This document shows, in pieces, positions 25,871-34,971 of a stretch of DNA of 64,000 nucleotides. Both the position numbers and the translations under genes were made by a program. The notes under the pieces were generated by a model, which worked only from the letters and a program-made list of their open reading frames with translations, ran no database searches and was not told the origin of the DNA. Numbering within the stretch: position 1 is the stretch's first letter; each line of letters opens with the position of its first letter. The stretch lies in contig JBJKSI010000125.1 in the NCBI GenBank assembly GCA_046704165.1, positions 1-64,000 of the forward strand, written 5' to 3'. The DNA comes from JAKASX01 sp046704165. Lineage in GTDB: Bacteria; Acidobacteriota; Terriglobia; Acidiferrales; UBA7541.

Positions 25871-26644
25871 GTGCGCAGGGAGAACGACGTCGCGAAGCTG
25901 GACACGCCGGCTTCCCGAACCTCGCAGGAGCGACCCGCAGACCGGGAGAGTAGTTTGAAAACGAATTGCACGGAATGCCCCATCCTCAACAACACACTTT
26001 TCCGCAGCCTCTCGACCGACCAGGTGTCGAGGTTCAATTGCATCTTTCGTCCCGCGCACTACCGAAGAAACCAGATCATTTTCTTCGAGGGTGGCGCGGC
26101 CGATCACCTGTTCGCCATGAATTCCGGACTGGTGAAACTGGTGAAGTCGCTTGAGAACGGCCGGGAGCGCATCACGCGCGTCCTCTTTCCCGGTGAGCTG
26201 TTCGGCCTGGAGGCGCTGAGCGAAGAGACGTATCCACTGACGGCGGTGGTGCTGCACGATGCCAAGATCTGCGCCATTCCCTGCCGGGAGTTTTTCTCTT
26301 TCCTGCACGGCAATTCCGATATTTCGCTCGACATGATCCGTTTCCTGCTGGGCGAACTCTCCCGGATGCGGAAGCAGATGACGGCGATGAGTTTCAAGGA
26401 CGCCCGAGCGCGGGTGGCAATGTTCGTACTATCGCTGCTCTCGCCGGAGTTGTTGGGTAGTGGGCAGGCCTGCTCGCTCACGCTGCCCGTGACGAGCCAC
26501 GAGATCGGCGAGATCCTGGAGCTCTCTCCCGAGACAGTCAGCCGGGCCTGGAGCTTCCTGCGTAGGGAAGGCCTGATTGAAAAGCGTGGCCGGGAACTGG
26601 TGATTCAGAACCTGCAGGGACTCGAAGGAGCGGCCAGCCGCTGA
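25871..26644 (+). CDS. Crp/Fnr-family transcriptional regulator
   Basis: Up to 257 residues: a cyclic-nucleotide-binding-type beta-roll (about 45-160, RRNQIIFFEGGAADHLFAMNSGLVKL, RVLFPGELFGLEALSEETYPLTAV), a long dimer helix, and a Crp-type helix-turn-helix (VTSHEIGEILELSPETVSRAWSFLRREGLI). An N-terminal C33-x-x-C36 pair recalls Fe-S Fnr proteins, but a full four-cysteine set is not evident. The start is uncertain: GTG 25871 has GAGG before it, and TTG 25955 has GGGAGAG and would give 229 residues beginning just before the cysteines. It precedes the oxidoreductase operon on the same strand and is a candidate regulator. Confidence 0.9.
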   Translation: MRRENDVAKLDTPASRTSQERPADRESSLKTNCTECPILNNTLFRSLSTDQVSRFNCIFRPAHYRRNQIIFFEGGAADHLFAMNSGLVKLVKSLENGRERITRVLFPGELFGLEALSEETYPLTAVVLHDAKICAIPCREFFSFLHGNSDISLDMIRFLLGELSRMRKQMTAMSFKDARARVAMFVLSLLSPELLGSGQACSLTLPVTSHEIGEILELSPETVSRAWSFLRREGLIEKRGRELVIQNLQGLEGAASR

Positions 26645-26961
26645 GTCTGGCGTGTTCCTCCCGGATTTCTCCCCGTCGACGAAGGGGAGAGCCTTGCCGG
26701 AGTCGCGGCCGCCCGGGCAAACGGATTTGGGAAAAACGGTCTTCCCGCCGCATTGAACGCCTCATCTAAACCTACTAGTTGGCCAAATTAAAGCAATTAG
26801 TTGGCGCTAGATTGACTTTTGCCATCCTACTTTAGCTCATCCGTCATTGACGCTGTTTCCCCCCTTGCCTAGCGTTACCAGACTGCCTTTGCGGGCAAAC
26901 GCAGTTCAGCCAGCTCTTTAGCGGCATTCTTCGGGCCGGTTCGCATGCGGTCCAAGGGGAA
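26645..26961 (+). promoter_or_regulatory. Control region ahead of the oxidoreductase operon
   Basis: This has no gene. It becomes AT-rich around 26765-26820 and contains an exact 8-bp direct repeat TAGTTGGC at 26776-26783 and 26798-26805, 22 bp apart (about two helical turns), followed by TTGACT at 26813. The repeats may bind a regulator; no clean Fnr or Crp palindrome is seen. Confidence 0.45.
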
Positions 26962-28470
26962 TTGGAAACGGTGGAACAGGGCGGTGGCAGGAATCCAAGA
27001 ACTTCAAGGTTTGAAAACGTATACCGAATCGTCCCGGTTATTGCGTTCCTCGTGGTTTTAGGCCTCGCCTTCGGCATTACGAGACAGTCCTTTGCAAGAC
27101 CGGAACCGAGGTCGGCCGGCGTGTTGCCGCCGATCATCTTTGTCGAGGCACCGGTGGTAGTGCCTGGCTCTCCGTCGACGCGTTTTCCCCGCGGAAGCCA
27201 TTTGGCACTTCTTCCACCGGCCACGCCCGCCACTACTCCTGTAAACCTGACCCCGGACTTCTTCGCCGCGGCTGATCCGCAGGTTTCCTTCGATGGCCGC
27301 CGGGTGCTCTTTGCCGGGCGGAAGACGCGGGCTGGGCACTGGCAGATCTGGGAAATGAACGTCGACGGCACGGGCAAGAAACAGATCACCAGTGGCCGCG
27401 CGGACTGTTTCCGTCCGGCCTATCTGCCCCGAAACGAAATCGTCTACACGAGGGTGAGCGCACAGGAAGGCGCGCGCACGTCGGCGATCTACGTGGCCGG
27501 CCTGGACGGTTCCGGCGCCCATCCGATCACGTTTGGGCCCGGCGATTTCCGCGTGGAAGCCGTGCTGCACAGTGGACGAATCCTGATTTCGGCCGGATCG
27601 CGGCTGGTTTCCGGCCGCCGAGTCGAAGGATCACGGGTGTTCTACACGGTGCGAACGGATGGCTCTGGACTCAGCCTGTTTCGCTGGGACCGCCATGCGG
27701 GCGTGGTGCAGGGCGGAGCGGTTGAACTGAGGAACGGCACGGTTCTCTTCGTGGAGCGGAGAGACGGCCCTGATCGCGTAGGCGGCGGCGAGTTGGCGTG
27801 GTTCCGGCCGGGCGCGCTGCAGGATTCAAGGATCACCGCACCAGGCGCGGTTTACTGGTCGGCCAAGCGGCTGGATGGAGACCGTTTGGTTGTGGCAAAG
27901 AGGAGTTCCGACGGTCGCGGCGCGCAGGGCACATTCGGCCTCTACGTTTTCGATCTGGCCAGGCAGTCGGTGGGCAAGGCGATCTATCGCAATCCGAAGC
28001 TCTCCAGCGTGGAAGCGGTGGCCGTGGAGCCGCGTCGCGTGCCCAGGGAATATTGGAGCATCCTGCATCCCAAGCGCGATTACGGCCGGCTGATCTGCCT
28101 GAACGCCTATCTTTCCTCCGATGTGGCCTCGGGACGGCTCTCGGGAGAGATCGCTCGAGTGCGAGTGGTCGCGCTGGAACACCACCGGCAGAGAACCCTG
28201 GGCGAGGCGCCGGTGGAAAGCGACGGCTCGTTCTACGTAAAGGTGCCGGCTAATCGCCCGATTCGGTTCGAGTTGCTGAACGCGAAGGGAAAGGTGATCC
28301 ACCAGCAGCAGAGCTGGATCTGGGCGCGCACGGGCGAGGACGTGCCTTGCCTGGGCTGCCATGAGAGCAAGGCGCTGGCGCCGCAGGATCGCTGGCCGCT
28401 GGCGCTGAGGGCACCCGGCGCTCCGTTTCCGCTCGGCGTGCCGGCGACTTCCCATTCCGCAACACATTGA
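26962..28470 (+). CDS. PD40-type propeller protein with C-terminal CxxCH (hydrazine-synthase-alpha-like)
   Basis: A 502-residue protein with an N-terminal membrane anchor or signal (IVPVIAFLVVLGLAFGI, about 24-40), a TolB/PD40-like propeller (SFDGRRVLFAGRKTRAGHWQIWEMNVDGTG), and a C-terminal part GSFYVKVPANRPIRFELLNAKGKV with one heme c motif CLGCH near residue 463. The layout resembles the middle and C-terminal domains of hydrazine synthase alpha-like proteins, which in non-anammox bacteria have unknown function. The start is tentative: TTG at 26962, with GTG 26971 as alternative. First gene of the ten-gene plus-strand run. Confidence 0.75.
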   Translation: METVEQGGGRNPRTSRFENVYRIVPVIAFLVVLGLAFGITRQSFARPEPRSAGVLPPIIFVEAPVVVPGSPSTRFPRGSHLALLPPATPATTPVNLTPDFFAAADPQVSFDGRRVLFAGRKTRAGHWQIWEMNVDGTGKKQITSGRADCFRPAYLPRNEIVYTRVSAQEGARTSAIYVAGLDGSGAHPITFGPGDFRVEAVLHSGRILISAGSRLVSGRRVEGSRVFYTVRTDGSGLSLFRWDRHAGVVQGGAVELRNGTVLFVERRDGPDRVGGGELAWFRPGALQDSRITAPGAVYWSAKRLDGDRLVVAKRSSDGRGAQGTFGLYVFDLARQSVGKAIYRNPKLSSVEAVAVEPRRVPREYWSILHPKRDYGRLICLNAYLSSDVASGRLSGEIARVRVVALEHHRQRTLGEAPVESDGSFYVKVPANRPIRFELLNAKGKVIHQQQSWIWARTGEDVPCLGCHESKALAPQDRWPLALRAPGAPFPLGVPATSHSATH

Positions 28471-28477
28471 GGAGTTT

Positions 28478-30187
28478 ATGAGCATCTCCCGAAGGGACTT
28501 TCTGAGACTGGGCGCGGCCGGAGGAGCGCTGCTTGCAGTGCCGGGGATCTGGGTGGGCGCCGTCGAACCACGGGCCGATTCAGCGATCGCCCTGCCTCAG
28601 TTCCTGGACGTGACCGCGAAGGCCGGCATCGATTTCCAGCACTCGTTCGGCGAAACGGAGCTGAGCTCGATTCTGGAGGGGACGGGTTCTGGTTGCGTCT
28701 GGTTCGACTACAACAACGACGGCTTGCTCGACCTCTACGTCGTGAACGGGCGCTACGTGGAGGGCCTGACAAACCATTCGGAGCCCTCCGGCCGGAACGC
28801 CACGAACCATCTGTACCGGAACAACGGCGACGGCACGTTCACGGACGTGACCGCGGAAGCAGGCGTCGGCGGCAAAGGGCTGGGCACGGGCGTGACGGTA
28901 GGCGATTTCGACAACGACGGTTACCAGGACATCTACGTTACCGGATACAAGTTCGCCATCCTGTATCACAACAACGGCGACGGCACGTTCACCGACGTGA
29001 CGGGCGACGCCGGCGTGGACAATCCTTTCTTCGGCGTCGGTGCGGCGTTTCTCGATTATGACCGCGACGGGCACCTGGACCTGTTCGTCGGCAATTACCT
29101 GAATTTCGTGCCTTCCTACCACCAGTTCTACCCGGGAGACCATTACCCGGGACCGCTTGACTACCAGCCCGAATTCAACCGGCTGTTCCACAACAACGGC
29201 AACGGCACGTTTACCGACGTCTCAAAGCAATCGGGCATCGGGCGGGTGGCGGGCCGGGCGATGGGCGTGACCGTGGGTGATTTCGACAACGACGGCTGGC
29301 CGGACATCTACGTCGCCAACGACAACATGCCCAGCTACCTCTACCACAACAACCGGGACGGCACGTTCAGCAATGTCGCCGCCAGCCTGAACGTGGCTTA
29401 CGGGCAAGACGGTGAAGCGACCAGTGCCATGGGGCCGATCTTTGGCGATTACGACAACGACGGCTGGCAGGACCTGTTCGTCTCCGATGCCCGTTTTCAC
29501 CGGTTGTTCCACAACCCGGGCAAGGCCGGCGGACTCTTCGAGGACGTGACCAACCAGTCGGGTATCGGCGCTATCTGCGGGCAGTACACCGGTTGGGGCG
29601 ACGGATTTTTCGATTACGACAACGACGGCTGGAAAGACATCTTCATCGTCAACGGCGGTCTGACCTGGCTGATCCCGATGGAAAGCAATCTGCTGCGAAA
29701 CAACGGCAACGGGAGGTTCACCGACGTCTCAAAGACGTCCGGCAGCTTCTTCACTCAGCGCCACGTGAACCGGGGCGTCTGCTTCGGCGACTACGACAAT
29801 GACGGCTATCTCGACGCCTTCGTCAACACATTGGGCGGCAAGGGCATTCTGTTGCACAACACGCCGACCGAAGACGCGCGCAACCACTGGCTGACGGTGA
29901 AGCTGGTGGGCACGCGGAGCAATCGCGACGGCTACGGCGCTGCATTGGAGGCTGTTGCGGGCGATCTGCACCAGTACGTGCAGGCTGTTTCGGGCTCCGG
30001 CTACCTGAGCCAAAGCGATTCACGGCCGCATTTCGGGCTGGGCTCGCATGAGCGGGTGGACAAGCTGATCGTTCGCTGGCCGAGCGGGACCGTCCAGACG
30101 CTCGAGAACATAAAAGCGGACCAGATCCTGACGGTGCGAGAGCCTGCTGGGCCGGCGCCCGCCGCGAAACCAGGCAAGGCGAGATGA
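28478..30187 (+). CDS. CRTAC1-family protein: Tat signal, FG-GAP/VCBS repeats and UnbV/ASPIC domain
   Basis: The 569-residue protein opens with a Tat signal (SRRDFLRLGAAGGALLAV). Seven or so calcium-binding FG-GAP-like repeats follow, each with a DYNNDGLLDLYV or DFDNDGYQDIYV pattern and NNGDGTFTDVT linkers, forming an integrin-alpha-like propeller. The tail VDKLIVRWPSGTVQTLENI is the UnbV/ASPIC domain. It is exported folded, so it may bind a cofactor or calcium. It is separated by 7 bp from the previous gene, and its stop overlaps the next start in ATGA. Members are abundant in Acidobacteriota and Planctomycetota; function unknown. Confidence 0.9.
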   Translation: MSISRRDFLRLGAAGGALLAVPGIWVGAVEPRADSAIALPQFLDVTAKAGIDFQHSFGETELSSILEGTGSGCVWFDYNNDGLLDLYVVNGRYVEGLTNHSEPSGRNATNHLYRNNGDGTFTDVTAEAGVGGKGLGTGVTVGDFDNDGYQDIYVTGYKFAILYHNNGDGTFTDVTGDAGVDNPFFGVGAAFLDYDRDGHLDLFVGNYLNFVPSYHQFYPGDHYPGPLDYQPEFNRLFHNNGNGTFTDVSKQSGIGRVAGRAMGVTVGDFDNDGWPDIYVANDNMPSYLYHNNRDGTFSNVAASLNVAYGQDGEATSAMGPIFGDYDNDGWQDLFVSDARFHRLFHNPGKAGGLFEDVTNQSGIGAICGQYTGWGDGFFDYDNDGWKDIFIVNGGLTWLIPMESNLLRNNGNGRFTDVSKTSGSFFTQRHVNRGVCFGDYDNDGYLDAFVNTLGGKGILLHNTPTEDARNHWLTVKLVGTRSNRDGYGAALEAVAGDLHQYVQAVSGSGYLSQSDSRPHFGLGSHERVDKLIVRWPSGTVQTLENIKADQILTVREPAGPAPAAKPGKAR

Positions 30188-32148
30188 AGATGCGCTTGGA
30201 AAAAGAGGCAGGCAGGAAACGCAGCCGGCGCTGGCCGGTGCTAATGGGATCGCTTGGGTTGCTGTTGCTAGTGGCGGCGTTCGGCGCGCAGCGCTCGCAG
30301 GGCCGCGCGACCGACTGGCAGAGGCAGGTGCCCGGCGGAGGGCCGAGCTACCTCGATCCGATCGCGTTGAAGCTCTCGCCGCACGGCAAGCGGCTCTACG
30401 TTGTGTGCGAGGGCAACGACGAGTTGCTGGTGGTGAATACGCGCACGAGGTACGTCATCGGGCGGGTGAAGGTGGGGCATCGGCCAGAGGGGATTGCGGT
30501 GTCGCCGGACGGGAAGACGCTCTACGTTTCGAACCAATGGAGTGACTCGGTTTCGGTGATCGACGCGGCTACGCTGCAAGTGGTGCGGACGCTGAAAACC
30601 GGCTGGGGCCCGGTGGGCGTGACGACCGACGGTTCCGGAAAGTTCCTCTATACCGCGAATACGCTTGGGGACGACGTCTCGGTGATCGACCTGGCAACGG
30701 GCAGGGAGCTCAAGCGGCTGGCCGCCGGCCATTTCCCGGAATACGTCGCTCGCTCGCGGAACGGCCGCTGGATCTACGTGGCGAATCTGCTTGCGCACGT
30801 GGCGCCGCCGCACGTGACGCCGTCCGCGCAGCTGACGGTGATCGATGCGGAGCGGCAGGTGGTAGCCAACCGGATCATGATTCCCGGCGCGATCCAGTTG
30901 CGGCGCATTGCGCAGGTGCCGGCAAAGGAAGGCGGCTACCTGCTGATCCCGTTTCTGCAACCCCACAATCTGATCCCGCTGATTCAGTTGCAGCAAGGCT
31001 GGTACGTGTCGCACGGCATGGCGGTGATCCGGTTGCCCGCGTCGGGCCGGGGGAAAGCGCGGGTGATCGAGGTGCTGCTCGACAACATCGACCACGCCTA
31101 CGCGGACGGATTTGGCGCCGCTTGCTCCCGCAACGGGAAACTGGCGCTGGTGACGGCATCGGGCGCGAACGTAGTTTCGGTGATCGACGTAGCGAAGCTC
31201 GCCCGTCTGCTCGACCGCGTGCCGCGCAACGATCCCGAGGCGCTGGCTGACCGGCTGGATTCGGCACGGCAGTTCGTGCTCCGGCGCGTACCCACCGGGC
31301 GCAACCCGACTGCGGTGGTGATCTCGCCCGACAGCAGCACCGCCTACGTTGCCGACCGGACCGACGATACGCTGACCGTTGTGAACTTGCGGCGGCTGGG
31401 AGCGACCGCGACGATCCGGCTGGGCGGGCCGAAAGTGATCACGCGGCGGCGGCGCGGCCAGCAACTGTTTTTCGACGCACGTTTCTGCTACCAGGGCCAG
31501 GTGGCCTGCGCCACCTGCCATCCGCACGAGGGGTTTGAAGACGCGCTGGTCTGGAGCCTGGAGACGCCGGATCTGGGCCGCGACGTCACCGAAAACCGTA
31601 CTCTGCTGCAGATCGCCGGCACCTCGCCCTTCAAATGGAACGGCCTGAACCCGAACCTGGCGACGCAGGATGGTCCGCGCACCGCGATGTACATTTTCCG
31701 CTCGCAGGGATTCAGCCACACCCAGGTGCAGGACCTCGTCCGCTTCATCCGCTCACTGCGGCTGCCGCCCAATCCGCACCTTGGCCCCGGCGGCCGGCTG
31801 AACGCCCAGCAGCGGCGTGGGCGCGCGATTTTCTTCCGCACGAAGACGAACACCGGAGAGATCATCCCGGATCGAGACCGCTGCTACTACTGCCACGCGC
31901 CGCTGACCCATTACACCTCCCGGGTCAAGGAGAACGTAGGCACGGGGACGCGGTACGACACGGACAAGATATTCGATGTGCCCCAGCTCCAGGGCATATA
32001 CATGCGGCCGCCGTACCTGCACAACGGCGAGGCGCTGACGCTCGAAGAGATCTGGACCAAGTACAACCCGAAGGACAAGCACGGCTACACCTCCGACATG
32101 AACAAGGTGCAGTTGAACGACCTGATCGAGTTTCTGAAGACCTTATGA
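30184..32148 (+). CDS. YVTN beta-propeller fused to cytochrome c (MauG/BCCP-like)
   Basis: A 654-residue protein with an N-terminal hydrophobic anchor (about 20-36). A seven-bladed YVTN propeller follows (IAVSPDGKTLYVSNQWSDSVSVIDAATLQVV and similar, about 55-420), then a cytochrome region with heme motifs CATCH (about 442-446) and CYYCH (about 567-571). The second domain resembles di-heme peroxidase/MauG proteins, including GQQLFFDARF and the LQGIYMRPPYLHNGEALTLEEI tail. It probably moves electrons outside the cytoplasmic membrane. It is translationally coupled to the CRTAC1 gene. Confidence 0.9.
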   Translation: MKMRLEKEAGRKRSRRWPVLMGSLGLLLLVAAFGAQRSQGRATDWQRQVPGGGPSYLDPIALKLSPHGKRLYVVCEGNDELLVVNTRTRYVIGRVKVGHRPEGIAVSPDGKTLYVSNQWSDSVSVIDAATLQVVRTLKTGWGPVGVTTDGSGKFLYTANTLGDDVSVIDLATGRELKRLAAGHFPEYVARSRNGRWIYVANLLAHVAPPHVTPSAQLTVIDAERQVVANRIMIPGAIQLRRIAQVPAKEGGYLLIPFLQPHNLIPLIQLQQGWYVSHGMAVIRLPASGRGKARVIEVLLDNIDHAYADGFGAACSRNGKLALVTASGANVVSVIDVAKLARLLDRVPRNDPEALADRLDSARQFVLRRVPTGRNPTAVVISPDSSTAYVADRTDDTLTVVNLRRLGATATIRLGGPKVITRRRRGQQLFFDARFCYQGQVACATCHPHEGFEDALVWSLETPDLGRDVTENRTLLQIAGTSPFKWNGLNPNLATQDGPRTAMYIFRSQGFSHTQVQDLVRFIRSLRLPPNPHLGPGGRLNAQQRRGRAIFFRTKTNTGEIIPDRDRCYYCHAPLTHYTSRVKENVGTGTRYDTDKIFDVPQLQGIYMRPPYLHNGEALTLEEIWTKYNPKDKHGYTSDMNKVQLNDLIEFLKTL

Positions 32149-32200
32149 CGCGGACCGGGGCATTCCCGGATCGGCGGGCGAGCGGCCCCTGGAGGGAAAG

Positions 32201-33361
32201 ATGAGAAAGTCGTTGCTGACGTGGCTGCTGGTAAGCGCACTGGTGCTGATCGCGGCGACGGGCCTGGCGGCCGCGGGCCCGAAGGCGCAGACGCCTGCGC
32301 TCTACGCGAAATGGGTCAACTACACGCCGGCGAACGGTTTCCCTGGGGGCGAGGTGTACTGCGTGACGGTGGACGGCAACCGCGTCTGGGCGGGGACCAC
32401 GCACGGGCTGGTGCTGATCGAAAACGGCCGGGTGAAGAAAGTGTTCACGAAGGCCGATGGCCTGCCAGGCGAGGCGGTGATGTCGATCGCCGTGAACAAG
32501 CAGACCGGCGACGTCTGGGTGGGCACCTTCGGCGGGCTGAGCCGGTATTCGGCCGGGCAGTTCACCAGCTTCACGAACCTGACCAGCGGACTGGCGAACG
32601 ACTTGGTCTACAGCGTGGCCGTGCAGGGTAGATACGTCTGGGCGGCGACGGCCGCGGGCGTCAGCCGGTATGACACGTTTACCGGCGACTGGAAGATTTT
32701 CAGCGACCAGAACTCGCCGTTCAAGGAGCCGTGGGCCTACGCGGTCGCGCTTGGTCCGCGGAAGGTCTACATGGGCTTGTGGGGCGGCGGCGTGCTCGTC
32801 TATGACATCGCTCACCGCTACTGGCGGCCCTACCTCGATCCGGACGGGTCGATGGAGATCGTGCTGTACCGCAACCAGGGCCTGATCCACAACATGGTGA
32901 GCAGCATCGCCTACGACCGGGCGACGAAGATGTTTTGGGCCGGCACCTATTTTGGCCTGAGCGGCTACGACGGGCGCGACTGGCACAACTACCTGAAGAA
33001 GGACAGCGGTCTGATCTCGGATTTCGTCAACGGTGTGCAGGTGCGCGGCAACGACGTGTGGGTGAGCACGCAGAAAGGTCTCAGCGAGCTCGACTACAAG
33101 ACGAACACCTGGGTGACCTATCGGCCCGCCGACTGGCGCTCCCTCGACACGGCCAAGGCCAGAAAGGCCAAGGGCGGCGAAATCCTGATCACCTATCCCG
33201 GCGGCACCAAGCGCCGGATCAGGACGGTCACCTCGCTACCCCACAACTACATCCTGAATGTCGCCTTGCAAGGCAGGAACATCTGGGTGGCCACGGCCGA
33301 CGGACTGAGTCACGGCATTCAGCAGCCCGAAAAGAAACAGGAAAGAGGAGGGACACGATGA
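32201..33361 (+). CDS. Secreted propeller protein (two-component-regulator-propeller type)
   Basis: The 386-residue product has a signal peptide (LLTWLLVSALVLIAATGLAAAG). Repeats of the pattern VWAGTTHGLVLIENG, VWVGTFGGLSRYSAGQF, VWAATAAGVSRYDTFTG and VWVSTQKGLSELD follow. These are the repeats found in the sensor half of hybrid two-component systems; here there is no kinase. GGAGGGAAAG precedes the ATG, and its stop overlaps the RidA-like start in ATGA. It is probably periplasmic, a binding or scaffold component of the module. Confidence 0.85.
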   Translation: MRKSLLTWLLVSALVLIAATGLAAAGPKAQTPALYAKWVNYTPANGFPGGEVYCVTVDGNRVWAGTTHGLVLIENGRVKKVFTKADGLPGEAVMSIAVNKQTGDVWVGTFGGLSRYSAGQFTSFTNLTSGLANDLVYSVAVQGRYVWAATAAGVSRYDTFTGDWKIFSDQNSPFKEPWAYAVALGPRKVYMGLWGGGVLVYDIAHRYWRPYLDPDGSMEIVLYRNQGLIHNMVSSIAYDRATKMFWAGTYFGLSGYDGRDWHNYLKKDSGLISDFVNGVQVRGNDVWVSTQKGLSELDYKTNTWVTYRPADWRSLDTAKARKAKGGEILITYPGGTKRRIRTVTSLPHNYILNVALQGRNIWVATADGLSHGIQQPEKKQERGGTR

Positions 33362-33858
33362 GTCAGAGAACAGGCGGCACCAGCGTCATTTCGGAGAAGG
33401 AGACGCACAAGCCGGTCTCGCGGAAAGCCATTTGCGCTCCGCAGGCCCTGAACGAGGCGTACGACTATGACCGCCCGTCTTCCTTTTCGCGCGGCCTGCG
33501 CCTCGACATCAAGGGAGTGACGATCCTGCTGATTTCGGGGACGGCCAGCATCGACGAGCAGGGCCGCAGCGTGCACGAGGGCGATTTTCGCGCCCAGACG
33601 CTGCGCGCCTACCAGAACATCACGGCACTGCTCGAAGCCGAGGGCGCTTCGTGGAAGGACGTGGTGCGCACCACCTGCTACCTCCGCGACATCGAGCGCG
33701 ATTATGCCGTCTTCAACGAGATCCGCACCGGGTTTTTCCGGGAGCAGCGATTGAACCCGCTGCCGGCGTCCACCGGCATCCAGGCAATTCTGTGCCGGCC
33801 GGAATTGCTGATTGAAATGGAAGCGATGGCAATCTTCGAATCGCCCGAGCGGGGCTAG
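33358..33858 (+). CDS. RidA/YjgF-like protein
   Basis: A 166-residue YjgF-fold protein: GVTILLISGTASIDEQGRSVHEGDFRAQTLRAYQNI, GASWKDVVRTTCYLRDIERDYAVFNEIR, and LPASTGIQAILCRPELLIEMEAMAIF. The glutamate of the active site is kept, but the arginine that defines true RidA imine deaminases is replaced by Ser-Thr, so enamine/imine hydrolysis cannot be assumed. No signal peptide is seen, so it is cytosolic. It is coupled by ATGA to the secreted propeller gene, and the DAHP-synthase-like gene follows. A chorismate-related role is possible given the fold and neighbour, but is speculation. Confidence 0.85.
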   Translation: MSQRTGGTSVISEKETHKPVSRKAICAPQALNEAYDYDRPSSFSRGLRLDIKGVTILLISGTASIDEQGRSVHEGDFRAQTLRAYQNITALLEAEGASWKDVVRTTCYLRDIERDYAVFNEIRTGFFREQRLNPLPASTGIQAILCRPELLIEMEAMAIFESPERG

Positions 33859-33994
33859 GTGGCGCGCCCGGCGGCGCATCCTTAGGCTGCCAGGCACAAG
33901 GGAGGGATCTTTCCATGAGTGACGGCTCGAGTCGTCCGCTTCCCATCGCGGCCACGTCCGGGCGGCAACCGCGGGGGCGAAAGGGAGGTCGATC

Positions 33995-34900
33995 GTGAAG
34001 ATCGCAGGTAAAGTTACGCTCGCCGATCTTCCCAGAATCTGTCCGCTGGTGTGCCGAAAGACCAATCCAGGCTACGGCAACGACCATCTGCGTGTGGTCG
34101 AGGTGAGCGGCGTGCGATTCGGCCTGGACCTGCCGGTGGTGATTGCCGGTCCCTGCGCTGTGGAAAGCTGGGACCAGACGCTAAAGGTGGCGCGGCTGGC
34201 CAAGGAGGCTGGTGCCGACATGCTGCGCGGCGGAGCATTCAAGCCGCGTACCTCACCGCACGATTTCCAGGGGCTGGGCGTCGAGGGCTTGAAGATCCTC
34301 CGTGCGGCCGGCGACGAGACCGGCCTGCCGGTAGTGACCGAGGTGATCGACGTACGGCTGGTCGAGACGGTAGCCCGCTATGCCGACATGCTGCAGATCG
34401 GCGCGCGTAGCATGCAGAATTATCCGCTGCTGGTGGAGGTTGGCCGCGCGGGCAAGCCCGTGCTGCTGAAGCGCGGCATGGCGGCGAGCCTGTGCGAATG
34501 GCTGGGCTCTGCCGAATATATAGCCAATGAGGGCAATCTGGAGATCGTCCTCTGCGAGCGGGGGATCAAGGCACACCCGGGCGGCGAATATTCTCGATTC
34601 TCCCTGGACCTGAACGTGATCCCGGCGGTGCACGAGCAGACGTTCCTGCCAGTGATTGTCGATCCCAGCCACGCGACAGGCGTGGCGGCGATGGTCGAGC
34701 CGGCCAGCCGCGGCGCGCTCGAATTCGGTTGCGACGGACTGATCATCGAGATAGCCGACGACTGCGAGAGCCGGCAGCGGCCGCAGTGCGACGCCGACCA
34801 GGCGATCGGCGCGGCGACGCTACGCCGGATCGTCGACTTCGCCAAATATCGCGAAGAGCCCGCACAGCAAAAGATTTCGGAAACGACGACGGTCAACTAG
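33995..34900 (+). CDS. 3-deoxy-7-phosphoheptulonate synthase-like protein (type I, beta subgroup)
   Basis: The 301-residue protein resembles AroA-beta DAHP synthases, which condense PEP and erythrose-4-phosphate to open the shikimate pathway. The metal-site candidates Cys (VIAGPCAVES), His (IVDPSHATG), Glu (LIIEIADD) and Asp (CDADQA) and the PEP loop KPRTSPHDFQGLG and LLKRGM are visible. Differences from housekeeping enzymes are His for Tyr in KPRTSPY, KAHPGGEYSRFSLDL where RTFETATRNTLDL is usual, and a changed C-terminal loop. GGGAGG supports the GTG start. It is a divergent paralogue whose substrate may differ. Confidence 0.82.
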   Translation: MKIAGKVTLADLPRICPLVCRKTNPGYGNDHLRVVEVSGVRFGLDLPVVIAGPCAVESWDQTLKVARLAKEAGADMLRGGAFKPRTSPHDFQGLGVEGLKILRAAGDETGLPVVTEVIDVRLVETVARYADMLQIGARSMQNYPLLVEVGRAGKPVLLKRGMAASLCEWLGSAEYIANEGNLEIVLCERGIKAHPGGEYSRFSLDLNVIPAVHEQTFLPVIVDPSHATGVAAMVEPASRGALEFGCDGLIIEIADDCESRQRPQCDADQAIGAATLRRIVDFAKYREEPAQQKISETTTVN

Positions 34901-34971
34901 ACCGGCACGGCCAGCCGGCGGTGCGCCCTGCATGGAACGGGGAAACCGGCAGAAGAAGGAGAAAGGATCCG

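Noticed and set aside
30268..31719. Minus-strand frame opposite the YVTN/cytochrome gene
   Set aside because: Antisense shadow; the plus strand has two heme motifs and clear YVTN repeats.
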